From Rhodosorus marinus (taxonomy: Eukaryota; Rhodophyta; Stylonematophyceae; Stylonematales; Stylonemataceae), in assembly GCA_029953675.1 (NCBI GenBank), contig JAMWBK010000007.1, forward strand, positions 868,001-932,000: DNA of 64,000 nucleotides. Reading direction: 5' to 3'. Of this stretch, positions 32,605 to 42,723 are shown piece after piece (positions within the stretch are counted from its first letter, which is position 1; each line of letters starts with the position of its first letter). The notes below the pieces were generated by a model. That model was given only the letters and a program-made list of their open reading frames with translations, ran no database searches and had not been told where the DNA came from. The position numbers were made by a program, and so were the translations under genes.

Positions 32605-33018
32605 TCAATGCAAGCTCCTATAATGTCTAGTGAGGTGCTCCTTCTTCCCAAAGCTTGCCCTGCAGTATTCACATCGATAGGGCCGCTTCCTCTCATGCAC
32701 AGCGGCGTTGTGCTTCAGGAGATCCTTCCTGTAGAAGAATTTACTGTTGCACGAGCTGCAGGCGAACTTGCGCTCCTTTTCGTGAACGCATCGTACGTGA
32801 CTTTGCAGCGAAAATTTCCTCGGAAAAGCGATCTCACAACGGTGACAGGCGTGCAGTCGGCTTTCCCCATGAATGAACCTGTGATACCGCAGGTGAGCTG
32901 CTGTCCGACATCTTGTGTAGCATACCTTGCATATATACTGATGAGACGCATGAGAAACTACCCCAGAGTTGAGTAGAAACTCTATCTGCATCTTAGCAGG
33001 CGACATCACAGCAGCCAT
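32605..33018 (-). CDS. C2H2 zinc-finger protein, four fingers (137 aa), local family member
   Basis: Nearly the whole protein is four contiguous fingers with C-x2-C-x12-H-x4-H spacing: YICKVCYTRCRTAAHLRYH, ACHRCEIAFPRKFSLQSH, ACSSCNSKFFYRKDLLKH and RCEYCRASFGKKEHLTRH. The inter-finger words RCVHEKERK and AVHERKRPY recur in the paralogues at 36.6 and 42.2 kb. The ATG at 33018 (MAAVMSPAKMQIEFLL) is the first in frame. Intronless. Function is unknown; multiple fingers of this kind normally bind DNA. The 5' flank is G-poor on plus, and TATAAT-like sequence on the sense strand lies about 120 bases upstream. Confidence 0.82.
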   Translation of the reverse strand: MAAVMSPAKMQIEFLLNSGVVSHASHQYICKVCYTRCRTAAHLRYHRFIHGESRLHACHRCEIAFPRKFSLQSHVRCVHEKERKFACSSCNSKFFYRKDLLKHNAAVHERKRPYRCEYCRASFGKKEHLTRHYRSLH

Positions 33019-35228
33019 ATTCAAATGACTTATCTACCAGCTTCACTGCGACCTACAACACCCTACAGCCTCAACTGCCATTCCCTACCGACGTCTCCCC
33101 CTCGACTCAGCTTGACATGCCCCACACACGCGCTCGCGGCTCCTATTATACCGTCTGCAGCTTTCAACCTCAACCTCTCTTTCGTCTTGTGTGCAAACAG
33201 CTCACGTCTCCAAACCCTCTAGACGAAGACCAAATTCGCCAACCCTCTTTTCGAGACTTTGCCTATCTCGGTACTCCACAACTACCCCTGTTTGTACCAG
33301 GAACGGGCGAAAGGATTCAACTCTCGAATAGACCCTAAACACAAGGCAGTAGACGAGCATACAAAACAAACCGTCCTCTTCATCAAATCCACGAGGAGCC
33401 GCTTCTATTCGTTGGGTTCTTTTCCTGCTACAAAACAAAGGGAAAAAATGGAACCTAATTTAACGCGTCCACAGTTGAAAAACTTACTTTTTCCGGATAT
33501 TTTTCCGTCCTATCCCCAAAAAGGTGTTTTAAGCTTTCCCTTCCCCACACACCATCGTTGTCTCCAACAAACCCCCCCCGACCCGCTTTCCCATGTGGAT
33601 TACCGCCCGCTCAACCACGTTCAGCCCTCATTGAAACCCCAGGAGAATCCACAAAGATGATCGAATTCAACCGAGATTCTACTCTTGATGCAACCTTACC
33701 GATAATCATCCACCCCCCGGTCTTCTGTACGCCACTCTCCCTTTTGTGAAGCGCAGGTCGTTTCTCCTCCCTGTAATAGTGCGACTGACGTGATTTAGAA
33801 AACTAAAATAATCTAGATCTTCCTTCATAATTATTTGAAAATAATAAGTTGAATATTCTTGAATATGGTCTATAGACTTATATTTGGTATAGGCATTCTA
33901 AACTGGAGTTGGTGGCGAAGGATCGCGAGCAATAGATTCAGCATCCGTTTCAGCCGGGGGCCGGGGCTGCGATGGCTCTCATGGCGAATTAATGAACAGT
34001 ATGGCAGTTGCTGAGGGACAATTTGAGGTGATTGGGAGAGGAATGAGATTATATATCCGTGCGCTGAAAAAAAGATGTTTCGAGGGGGAGAGGTGGGTGG
34101 GATTCGCTATGCGAATGGAAGTGTGTCTCTCTGTCTCGATGATTTTGCTCTGTTGATTCCTTTGTTTTTGGTATTGTCGACACTGGTTCGTCAGTCAAGA
34201 GTTTCCGTTGGTCTTAAAAGACTCTCCCACCCAATTTCTCCATTCTCGCCGCAACAGAACAAAAACAAAGAGGGGGATCCGCGCTGTGGTCGTTCGTGTT
34301 TCGCGTTTTTTTTTGGTTTTTTTTTACCCCCCAAGCTTCCCCTCCCCCCCTCCTTCCAACTCTGTTCAAACATCTTTCACCATGTTTTTCTCTCCTTCGA
34401 TTGATAACGGGTGGACGTTCACCATACCCACCATAAAACAAACAGATCAGGTTCTCTCTCTCTCTCCCTGCAAACTCTGGACACACGCAGATGCTAACAG
34501 AGGCAAGGGCATGTTTACCTGCAAAGTTTTTTTGATCGCGACTCCTTCCATCTCGTGCTCTTCGCGTGGCCGCCGTCAACCAATTCACTTGCTCTGCTAA
34601 GCAACACATAGGTGTTCATGATGCCACGTTCTTACTAACAGTTTCTGAATTCACCTGTCGTCGTGATCCACAAAAGAATTAACACGTGTCCTAAACAATG
34701 AATCCTATCCATTTAAATTAGTGCATGTGTCCGTTTGAAAACATTTCGGCCAATCCACATCTGTGAGTTTAGGACTGGTGGATCTCTCCTTTCAGGTGAA
34801 TCAACCGCAGGCTCGGCCGGCTTGGGTGCGCCTTGCCTTCTCTTGCTAGCTCACGGGCTCACGACAAATGTTTCTTTTGTGGACTTGTGTTTGGAAAATG
34901 TGCGCTGTCCTGACTGACTAAGCACAGAGAGAGCTTGGGAGCTAATTCACCAAGAATTTCTTTTTCTTCTACGGGAGGTTTGGAACACTGGTGGGGAATG
35001 ATGAACTTCAGTAGTATCCTCCGGAAACTGATGTACGGGGGGATTTTTTGCGAAGATCAATCAGAAACTCAGCAAAGCGCTTTGCTCTACTGCCGTTCCA
35101 CGGGAAAAACGGACACACGTCCCCCCCCCCGCGAACGGACCTACTCCGCTCCAGAGTGGCGACAGAAAAACGGGAGACAAATAGCAATCCTTTTCCCGCC
35201 AACGTATCACATATCTATTCATCTTTTA
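33019..35228. other. Long gene-less stretch
   Basis: 33020-33240 is the C-rich (plus) 5' flank of the zinc-finger gene. The remainder has low-complexity T/G and C/A segments. No coding frame supported. Confidence 0.35.
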
Positions 35229-35740
35229 TTAGTAGCACGTTGCATGCTCCGCGGATGGAAAGATGCTAAAATCGCTCTGCTCGGCAGTTGCAGAGGCCTC
35301 CAGCAACTCCAACACATGCGTGTTGCCCCTGCACACAAAGAATGCATTTCTCGCGTTTCCAAACCACAGAAAAGAAAGGAAAAAAAGAAAAAAATACACA
35401 ATAACAAATCCCAAAAAACCGTTCCATTCCATCGCCCCCAAGGCCCTCCCCCCCCAACACAGCCTCCCACTCCACATCAAACACCCAAAAACCAAAAAAA
35501 GAATACCATAACACCATCCGCTTCTCCACGAACTAGGTATTCAAACACCCACCGTCGCCCACACTTTCCAGTGTCTCTCGTCCTCATCCCCAATGCTTTT
35601 GTCATAAAATTTGCCAGACGCATCCGCTTGGGTCCCAAGAACCCTTTTCCCCACCCCCAACAAACCCAAAATAGTACCCTCCTCCCAAAACCGAGCATCT
35701 CACTGCCTGACGCAGATCGCCCCTCGCCTTCAAAATCCAT
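35229..35740 (-). CDS. Candidate small split gene, unknown function
   Basis: Two early exons join well: 35740-35692 (MDFEGEGRSASGSEML) and 35626-35553 (ADASGKFYDKSIGDEDERHW, then KVWAT). The intron is 65 nt and the phase is correct. A last exon ending at 35229 (NTHVLELLEASATAEQSDFS to the stop) reads like protein, but its acceptor phase does not fit the GTGGGT donor at 35552. A middle exon or a different last frame is therefore needed. The 5' flank is strikingly C/A-rich on plus, as for other minus-strand genes here. No family recognised. The plus-strand frame of 312 codons over the same area is low complexity and was rejected. Confidence 0.35.
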
Positions 35741-36326
35741 TAAATTGTTTATAAAAATAAAAATATATCATCAGTCTCATTTCTATTCCCTCTCTCCCGC
35801 CCCCCATAAAAAATTATCTCCCCCTCCTCAAACTCCTAAATTACAACTACAGTTTGTCGCGCATATCGTCTGATTACGCTCAAAGAATTAAAATTCAGAC
35901 GAGTGGACATTATCAATCATTAAAAATGTAAGAATGGGGTTTAGGTCTTGTTTTTGAGACTATATCAATCATTTTGAAATGATCGAGGTTGTATGGCGAT
36001 ATTTTTGGAGTCAGAAACATTGGTTGTCTCCTCCCTTGTTTTGTTTGGCCAGGTGGAAAACATTTTTTGGAGGGGAGGGGGGGGGTGGAGGTTGTTGCTA
36101 ATTGGGGATATCTTTGATTGACACTAGATTTCTCGTCGTGACCTGGAAAATGGATGTTTTTGGAGGGGGTAGGTGAAGCCGGTGTTGTTCTCTGCGCGAG
36201 CTGAGGGAGCAATGGGAGAATCGAGACAGGAATCGAATTCAGGCTTGGGCTTGCTTTGGGTGGGTAAGCAGCCGGGGTTCGCCATGCGGAGGGGCATCGA
36301 CGTTTTTGGCGTTGGGAGTGGTGGAT
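35741..36326. other. Divergent flank
   Basis: 35741-35850 is C/A-rich; 36000-36300 is G/T-rich on plus with a 7- to 9-base G run at about 36080. No gene placed. Confidence 0.35.
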
Positions 36327-36449
36327 ATGAGCGGCAAAAAGAAAGAACGAATTCTCCTTCGAGTAGCCCACCCTCCCCATGGCTATGAGAGCTGGCCAAA
36401 AGTGATTCTGTTCCGGTGTGACTTGCTTTTGGGCGTGGTGTTACGTTAG
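36327..36449 (+). CDS. Possible very small basic protein (40 aa)
   Basis: ATG frame MSGKKKERILLRVAHPPHGY, then ESWPKVILFRCDLLLG. A competing frame (ending PSSSPPSPWL) overlaps it. It sits downstream of a G/T-rich flank, which favours a plus-strand gene near here. No family recognised; it may be an exon of a longer gene. Confidence 0.25.
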   Translation: MSGKKKERILLRVAHPPHGYESWPKVILFRCDLLLGVVLR

Positions 36450-36588
36450 CCTTTTGGATCCATGCCCTTGGGAATGGGGGCCTGATTCGTTTTTCAATAT
36501 TTGAATTAACTTTTATTTTGTTACATAAGCATGAGTTTAGTATCGAGTTAGCTCCGGTAAGGACAGATTCAAGTTGTACACAGCTTTT

Positions 36589-37053
36589 CTACAGCACTTC
36601 AATCCTTGGGGGATGAAGCGCTTTGACATGCCTCTGCATGTGCTCCTTCTTTGCGAAAGCCCGAGTGCATGTCGGGCATTCGAACGGCTTCAACTTCTCA
36701 TGTACTGCCAGTACATGCTTCGGTAAGTCCTTCTTGAAGAAGAATGACTTGTCACACCTCTTGCACTTATGTCTCTTCACTTTCTCGTGCACGCACTTGT
36801 AGTGATTTCTGTAGGCAAACATCTTCGTGAAAGCCAGTTTGCAGTCATGGCAGGGAATCAAATCTTCCTGAACTCCATGCTGCAGCTTGTGGTACAGAAC
36901 CTCTCCCTTAAACTTGCAGGGACTCGAACATTCACCGCAGACCTTTCCTTCCTTGTTCTGAGGACTAGAATCTCCATCAGAAATGTCACTCATCACCTCT
37001 TCTTGTTCCTGGTCCGTGCACATCAAGAACTCCAAGCTCATCTTCCCCGCCAT
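36589..37053 (-). CDS. C2H2 zinc-finger protein, four fingers (154 aa), local family member
   Basis: Starts at the first ATG of the frame (MAGKMSLEFLMCTDQEQEEV); an acidic N-region of about 45 residues is followed by four fingers. Finger 1 is altered (VCGECSSPCKFKGEVLYHKL, a shifted Cys pair). Fingers 2-4 are regular: PCHDCKLAFTKMFAYRNH, KCKRCDKSFFFKKDLPKH, ECPTCTRAFAKKEHMQRH. It is most similar to the 42.2-kb gene (KFKGEVLYH/KFKSEVLYH; AFTKMFAYR/GFTKMFTYR; CVHEKVKRH in both), so they are paralogues. Intronless. A TATATATATA box lies about 130 bases upstream. Probable nuclear regulator; target unknown. Confidence 0.85.
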   Translation of the reverse strand: MAGKMSLEFLMCTDQEQEEVMSDISDGDSSPQNKEGKVCGECSSPCKFKGEVLYHKLQHGVQEDLIPCHDCKLAFTKMFAYRNHYKCVHEKVKRHKCKRCDKSFFFKKDLPKHVLAVHEKLKPFECPTCTRAFAKKEHMQRHVKALHPPRIEVL

Positions 37054-37181
37054 CTTTCCTATTTTCCCAACAATCTCTTTCAACGAACGATTAGATCAAC
37101 ATCCCTCTCCTTCACTCCTTCTCGCTCCTTCGACTATCCTTCCCTGCCCTCCAAAATGAACTGCCCAACTTATGCGGGCAG

Positions 37182-37191
37182 TATATATATA
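37182..37191 (-). promoter_or_regulatory. Candidate TATA box of the 36.6-kb zinc-finger gene
   Basis: TATATATATA 129 bases upstream of the ATG at 37053, in a C-poor (sense) flank. Confidence 0.45.
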
Positions 37192-39236
37192 CACCTTTGC
37201 TATTCCGTCGTCGCTGCTCCATCTCCCCCCGCGTTGGCACAGGGTACACAATAATACTCAGCTCCAATGCTATTTTCCGAAGATTACTTGGCACTCTACA
37301 GCCTTTCGCAAATCCATTGGATAAATTCCAAAATACCAAACCAATCAATACTCGATAGAAAAATTTATAATCCAATGAATACGCCGTTTCTATTTACATC
37401 CACCTGCAGCCTCTCCCTTTCAAAAAACAAACGCCAAAAACAAACAGTGGAAAACCCTGAAGACAATTTTTCCAAAATAAAGCAAAACCTTTCCGCGGAT
37501 TTGTTTACATAACCCGAAGTTTTTTCTTTAAATCCATATTTGGCTTCACGGCCAATCAGTGGCCAATCAGTGCTTGGTTTAGTCGAACCCTCCATAATAG
37601 GCGAAAATAGAGGGTTTTATACGTTTTCTCCTGATTCGACGTCAAAGCATGGGATCCACTTTCAGACTAAAATCTTAGCCCACACAACGTCGAGGGGCTG
37701 AATCCTTGAAGAATTTTCTGAATAAAATTATTATTTAGTGTTCTGTTGGGTTTTGCTTTTGTTTTTGACGTGGAAACGGAGTTCTTGGATACGACGCAAA
37801 AAAGGGACGTGCTAAATACACTTAAAATAGAACCCCTGACTGTTAGGACTGCTGCTCTTTGCTTCAGGAAAAGGGGTCGGTGGAGCGGAAGGGGGAGAGA
37901 TGGTGAGATTTTGGGGACGTTCGTTGATGGAGCTGCAAATCAACGTCTTGTGGAGAATTTTTGGACATTCTTCGGAGCTTCCGTATTAAGAAGAACAAGT
38001 TCCTGGCCGTGAATCAGTTGCACAAGCGCGCCACGATGGGCTTGCGTGGAGACCGAAGCACGGCGGGGGGGGGGAGGGGGAGGGTTTGAGACGGAAGCTT
38101 TTTCGGGGGTTGGAGACGGTAGTTCGATGCTTCTTGGGCGGGTTGCCCAGGTGCTTGACGCTGACGTACGAGGTACACTTTTCCCGACTAGACACCGTAA
38201 ACAGACTTCTGAAAGTTATCTAAAGTTTTCATCCTCTCAGGGTTGCTATATCTGAATAGACGATGTCGGTATCTAAAGCGGAATTTTCTCAAATGCTAGA
38301 GGCCGGCGAGAGTGCAATTCGCACATGATCGCCCCGATGTTTGTTGAGGTGATCGCTGCCTAAACAACCAGGGGTGTTGTCAGGGTGCACAATCCCCCCT
38401 TCTCCTCTCCCCCTCGCCCCAAAACCCCTCCCATAGTCTAGAAAAGCCCGCTTCGATCACCCGAAAACACCAGATGAGTCTGACACAGAGTCAATTCTAC
38501 TAAAAACAAAGAGTCACACAACTACCAATGTCGTCCCCAACTATCTCCCACCCCCCCAAAAAACCAAGACCTCGAATTTATATCAATAATCAAACTCTCA
38601 GCAAACCTCCTCCCCTGGTTTCTTCTTTTTAGATATATATATTTATGCTGCTTCTATATTTAGATAGCCAAACCCAGACGGGAAGACGCGATGGTCCAAA
38701 TTTTCAACTGCTCAGAGCATTGACCTCGGGTTATTTAATTTCAAAATACTTTTGAATTCATCAGTCATTATTATTTAATAGATTGATATTTTTGATTGCC
38801 AATTGATGAGGACGGTGATAGGCGGCAGGGTGGTCTGGAGGGAATGGGTCCGGCGAGTGAGTAGATTTGCCCCTGGATTTGGGGGGATATCGTCGTCAAG
38901 CCAACAGTTTGCATGTGAAGACTGTCAAGATATGAAAGTGTTTATAGAGTGGAAACGATTGCCGAGATGATGGAATTGGTTTGGGTTAGGGGAGAGGAGG
39001 GAGTCCTTTCTTCGGTGAGGACGAGGGTTTCCTGAGCGAAACACATGTTTCTCTCTCGCGAGCGCCTGATGCCAGGTTGTTTCTGTAAACTATTTGATTT
39101 GCTGTCTGCTGCATGGTTTATCGGACCTGAGTTCCTAGTGGGGAGCTCCCAGCGACTCCAAGGACAGCACCACCGCCCGGGATTTGCATGTCCGTCGTTG
39201 TCCTGGACGTGACTTTGGAGGTGGGTTGATAGAGGT
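37192..39236. other. Gene-poor stretch, possible unresolved exons near 37.86-38.09 kb
   Basis: A pyrimidine-rich acceptor-like site (TTTGCTTCAG at about 37868) and a GTGAGA donor-like site (about 37910) are present. A frame reading FRIKKNKFLAVNQLHKRATM lies at about 37975-38035. I could not link them into a gene. 38560-38800 is AT-rich. Confidence 0.25.
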
Positions 39237-39320
39237 AGGTACCTGTTCATGCCTTCGGATCCTTTGCTGATGAACGTTAGGTACCTGTTCATGCCTTCGG
39301 ATCCTTTGCTGATGAACGTT
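39237..39320. repeat. Perfect 2 x 42-bp tandem repeat
   Basis: The unit AGGTACCTGTTCATGCCTTC... occurs at 39237-39278 and 39279-39320 without a mismatch. 42 is a multiple of three, so the open minus-strand frame through it keeps phase, but no gene is supported. Confidence 0.97.
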
Positions 39321-40213
39321 TTCTCTGGTTGTGAGCCAAAAAAACTGTCGCCGTTTCGGAGTAGGACCGTGAGATGGCTGTGTTCCAAAAATATAATATT
39401 TTGGTTATATTTAATTGTATTGCTTTTAAACGTAAACACGGTATCGATTTATATGTTTTTTTCGAATTTTTAGGACGTACTGCGACAAAGAGTTTCTTTT
39501 AACACGTTCCCACTCGCAGCAGAATACTCGAATCAACAACCAGCCTGTTGGAGATTTCAACTCTAACTAGGTGTTGGCGGTAAGAGAGAGAGTCAATGAC
39601 AGAGTTGACACAGGTCTGATAAACCATCCTCAGCCTTGAATGAAGAAAGAGAAAACAGCGAAAAGTAATTTCTCTGTGAGCTGGTGATGGTGTAAAGCCG
39701 GTGCGATCTTCCACTTAAAAAGCAGCCTTATCCCATAGCTTCGGAATCGCATTAGTAAGGAGGCCCGCAGACATCAGAAGATGAGCTAGGCACACAAACA
39801 ATAGCCCTGGGGTCGAACGCGGGAGCAACAACTACTTCGACAGCGTATGGAACGTGATTTGAAATGAGCTTCGTGGAACATTGCGCTGGAGTAGCCGCAG
39901 GGTATCGAAGCGTCTATGGGAAATTAATGCAGCATTCTGTTACGTATCCACACACCTAAATACTCAGATTAGGAGTCCACGTGTTCTGCACTACCATAAT
40001 CCTACCCAACCTTGCTCAACCTGGTCGGCCTGACCTCGACGTGGCAATCACACAGTTGAGGCGTTTTTGCTGTTTGAAAGAATGGATTTCTACTTCTTAT
40101 AAAAGTGACAGCAAACCGCTGAGACGATAGATCGAGGGATCCCCCTGAAAACATCCTGAATATTTTCAGCAGATTCAATCCATTCCAAGAGCGCCTCTGG
40201 GTTCTTATAGATA
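39321..40213. other. Gene-less stretch
   Basis: No supported gene or RNA. Confidence 0.35.
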
Positions 40214-40252
40214 TTCGCAGGAGATGTCCTACGATGGACGTTCTCCTGCGAA
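40214..40252. repeat. Imperfect 39-nt stem-loop
   Basis: TTCGCAGGAGA pairs exactly with TCTCCTGCGAA; an inner GTCC/GGAC extends the stem around a small loop. Confidence 0.85.
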
Positions 40253-40834
40253 ACCTTGCAGGTTAAGCATCATTTATTGACAATAATATGGAGAGTTCTT
40301 ATGTGGCGGAGCGTGGAAACAGAATTGACACGCTCCCACACCCACAGTTTGAGTCCGATAGCCCTCCCGGTCATGAAAAAAGACACTCGCCGCGCCTTCT
40401 ACAAATCCAGCTGATTGTACGTAGTTTTCTACAGACAGAACAAACACGAAAGGATTGTTAGTTGTTTGCCACGAGATGCTGTATGCTGAAGAAAAGGAAG
40501 AAAACACGGCCCTAAGCGATTATGAATTTGCGGTTTGGAAGGTCCAGCGGCCTCAATCCGCGGTTTAAACAGATTCGGTTTTCCAAACGGGCAGGCGATC
40601 CTGCAGCATGAAGTTTTATTGAGACCTACGTGAGCCAGCAACCAAAGAAAACTCCACGCAAGGGGGGGGGGGAGGAGGGGAAGTGGCTCGATCGCTAGTC
40701 CTCGACCCCAATTCCCCTGCTTCCATCGTGATTCACAGGGATCTCTTTCAACCTTTCCTAGGAAACGAACCCCTGTTTGCTAGTTTTGGGATAAACCGGA
40801 CCAGGATCTCATTCACTCATCAACCTGAGCCTGA

Positions 40835-40951
40835 TGGGGAGCCGTTTCTGTGGAGGCAATAAAAAAAAGCGAATGTGGGTTGGTGGTGGTAATATACCAC
40901 CAACAACCCACATTCGCTTTTTTTTATTGCCTCCACAGAAACGGCTCCCCA
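40835..40951. repeat. 117-bp snap-back: 56-bp arms, 5-base loop, one mismatch
   Basis: The left arm (40835-40890) begins TGGGGAGCCGTTTCTGTGGA and includes an A8 run. The right arm (40896-40951) is its complement, including T8, with a single G/T difference; the loop is AATAT. No terminal target-site duplication could be confirmed (GA and GC flank it). Confidence 0.97.
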
Positions 40952-41540
40952 GCGCATAAAGAAAAAAAGGACTGCGTTTTCCTTCCGCATTTCATCCTAG
41001 AGAAGAAAAACCAGATTCCAAACGGAAACTTAGCTCATGGTACTCCATACAACTCCTCTCTCCTTCTCCCTCATCGCGGGCCCCCCCACCACCGCCGCTA
41101 ACCCACCGGTCCGACAACCATATTCCATAATACTCCCGAAACGGATGACATCAAATTATTTGAAAAATTGAAGTAGTACCCTAATCATTCATAGCTTTTT
41201 TGGTTAATTTTATAAGAATAGTTGACTTACATGGAACATATGATAATTTTTCTCTAATTCATTTTGCAAAAAATCCCACTCGAATTTTTTTTTTGGTGAC
41301 TAATTTGGTGAGTTTAGATGGAGTCTGCGCCGCATACGTCAAACGGTTCGGTGGGTTGTTGTTAGGTAGAGAGCTCTTTCAGGCTTTATCGAAGGCAGAG
41401 AAAGCTGCAGTATACTATTGAGTTGTTTTGTTTTTTTTTTGGAGGGGGGAGAGGGGGAGGATGAGCGGCTATGGATATATATATATACCGGATTATTTTA
41501 ATTGACTTTTAGGAGCTACGACACAGTTGAAGTTGTATGT
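40952..41540. other. Gene-less AT-rich stretch
   Basis: Contains a TATATATATA tract at about 41476-41486. No gene. Confidence 0.35.
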
Positions 41541-42027
41541 TTATTTTTGTCCGGACGGTGGTTGAGGAGGCTCGGGTGGCTTAGCACGGAATATACCACG
41601 GAAAGCACTGAGCTGCTCCTTGTAGATTTCGGGAGCTTGCTGAGGATATCGATTTTGGGTTGAAAAAAGTCAGACTAGGGTACGGCACGGTCTTCGCCGA
41701 TTGAGTTTTTCCGGGCTTCCATCGTAGGAGCAAGAGCCGCCGCATGGAGCTTTCTTTGTCCTTCAGAGCACTACCTCATCATTCGTTGTCGCCTGCAAAC
41801 ATGTTTGATTTCTTGAACTCTTCCTGTGCGCTCTTGACATTTGCACCTACCGGATAAAACCGTGGGAGCACTCTTGAGGTTCCGCGAAAGCGCTTGAAGA
41901 AAAAGAGCTCTGTCTCCTCGGAGAATCCATGTTTGGTAAAGCGCTCACGGTTACGCTGTGAGCGCTTTACCAGGCTGTCGTCCTGATCCCCACGGCTGAT
42001 TCGGATGTTTTGAAGCTCAATATACAA
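41541..42027 (-). CDS. Candidate 3' exons of an unknown gene
   Basis: The last exon 41639-41541 reads QAPEIYKEQLSAFRGIFRAK and then a Pro-rich end before TAA. It joins in phase 0 to an upstream frame ending at 41851 (FSEETELFFFKRFRGTSRVL, PRFYP) with a GTAGGT donor and a TCCTCAG acceptor; the intron is 211 nt. The upstream frame has no ATG, so a first exon is missing or the call is wrong. No family recognised. A 14-bp hairpin lies inside the upstream frame. Confidence 0.3.
41935..41971. repeat. Stem-loop with 14-bp perfect arms
   Basis: GGTAAAGCGCTCAC, nine-base loop GGTTACGCT, then GTGAGCGCTTTACC. Confidence 0.95.
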
Positions 42028-42192
42028 TGCTTTAATTACGAGTCCTTTTGTGATGATCCTTCTTCCTTCAACGCCAAAACGCCAAAAACTTTTTCTGCCT
42101 AAGCTTTTTGAAAAGTTTCATTGCCACAACAGCGTTTTTCCTACCGCTCCTGCTCTTCCTGCTTCACCGCCTGGAGCATCGTGTCTGGATGC

Positions 42193-42723
42193 CTACACGT
42201 CTTTTGAGGATCCGGCTCCGTGAACTGTTTGTCGATGTCGCTGTAATTGATCGTTCTTTGCAAAAGTTTTGCCGCAGGATGAGCAAATGAATTGTTTCGG
42301 CTTCGTGTGCATGGCGATCTCATGCTTCCGCAAACCTTTCCCAAAGTAAAATCCCTTTCCACACTCTTTACAATAATGCCGCTTAACCTTCTCATGCACG
42401 CACTTCACGTGACTGCGATACGTGAACATCTTCGTGAAACCCAGTTCACACTCGTGACATATGGTGAGATCATTGTTAAGCCCGTGGAGATACTCGTGGT
42501 AAAGGACCTCACTCTTGAATTTACAAACAGTTTGGCACACGGGGCATTGATGTACGATGGCCGCCTTCTTCTTCGTTGCCACCTCATCCTTCTTCTTCTC
42601 CTCCTTTTCATCTGGAGATCCAGAGCCTGCCTCAGTATCGTCTCCTACGAGGAACGACAGGCTCATTCGGTGCAAGCCACCTTCTTTCCCAGTTCGCTCC
42701 GACATCCAATCTGTCATCAGCAT
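42193..42723 (-). CDS. C2H2 zinc-finger protein, four fingers (176 aa), local family member
   Basis: The ATG at 42723 (MLMTDWMSERTGKEGG) opens an N-region that includes a charged run (DEKEEKKKDEVATKKK), probably a nuclear signal. Four regular fingers follow: QCPVCQTVCKFKSEVLYH, ICHECELGFTKMFTYRSH, YCKECGKGFYFGKGLRKH and ICSSCGKTFAKNDQLQRH. All have C-x2-C-x12-H-x4-H spacing. It is the closest paralogue of the 36.6-kb gene and more distant from the 32.6-kb gene. All three share strand, finger number and intronless structure. Function is inferred only as nucleic-acid binding. Confidence 0.85.
   Translation of the reverse strand: MLMTDWMSERTGKEGGLHRMSLSFLVGDDTEAGSGSPDEKEEKKKDEVATKKKAAIVHQCPVCQTVCKFKSEVLYHEYLHGLNNDLTICHECELGFTKMFTYRSHVKCVHEKVKRHYCKECGKGFYFGKGLRKHEIAMHTKPKQFICSSCGKTFAKNDQLQRHRQTVHGAGSSKDV

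Noticed and set aside
34935-35873. 312-codon plus-strand ORF
   Set aside because: Low-complexity Lys/Pro/Thr-rich reading of the C/A-rich flank of a minus-strand gene candidate; no domain, and it conflicts with better exons on the other strand.
38942-39439. 165-codon minus-strand ORF containing the 42-bp repeat twice
   Set aside because: Composition and lack of any domain or flank support make it likely to be chance; the repeat merely keeps the frame open.
40835-40951. CRISPR or bacterial attenuator interpretation of the inverted repeats
   Set aside because: No repeated spacer structure, and the setting is a eukaryotic nuclear genome with spliceosomal introns.
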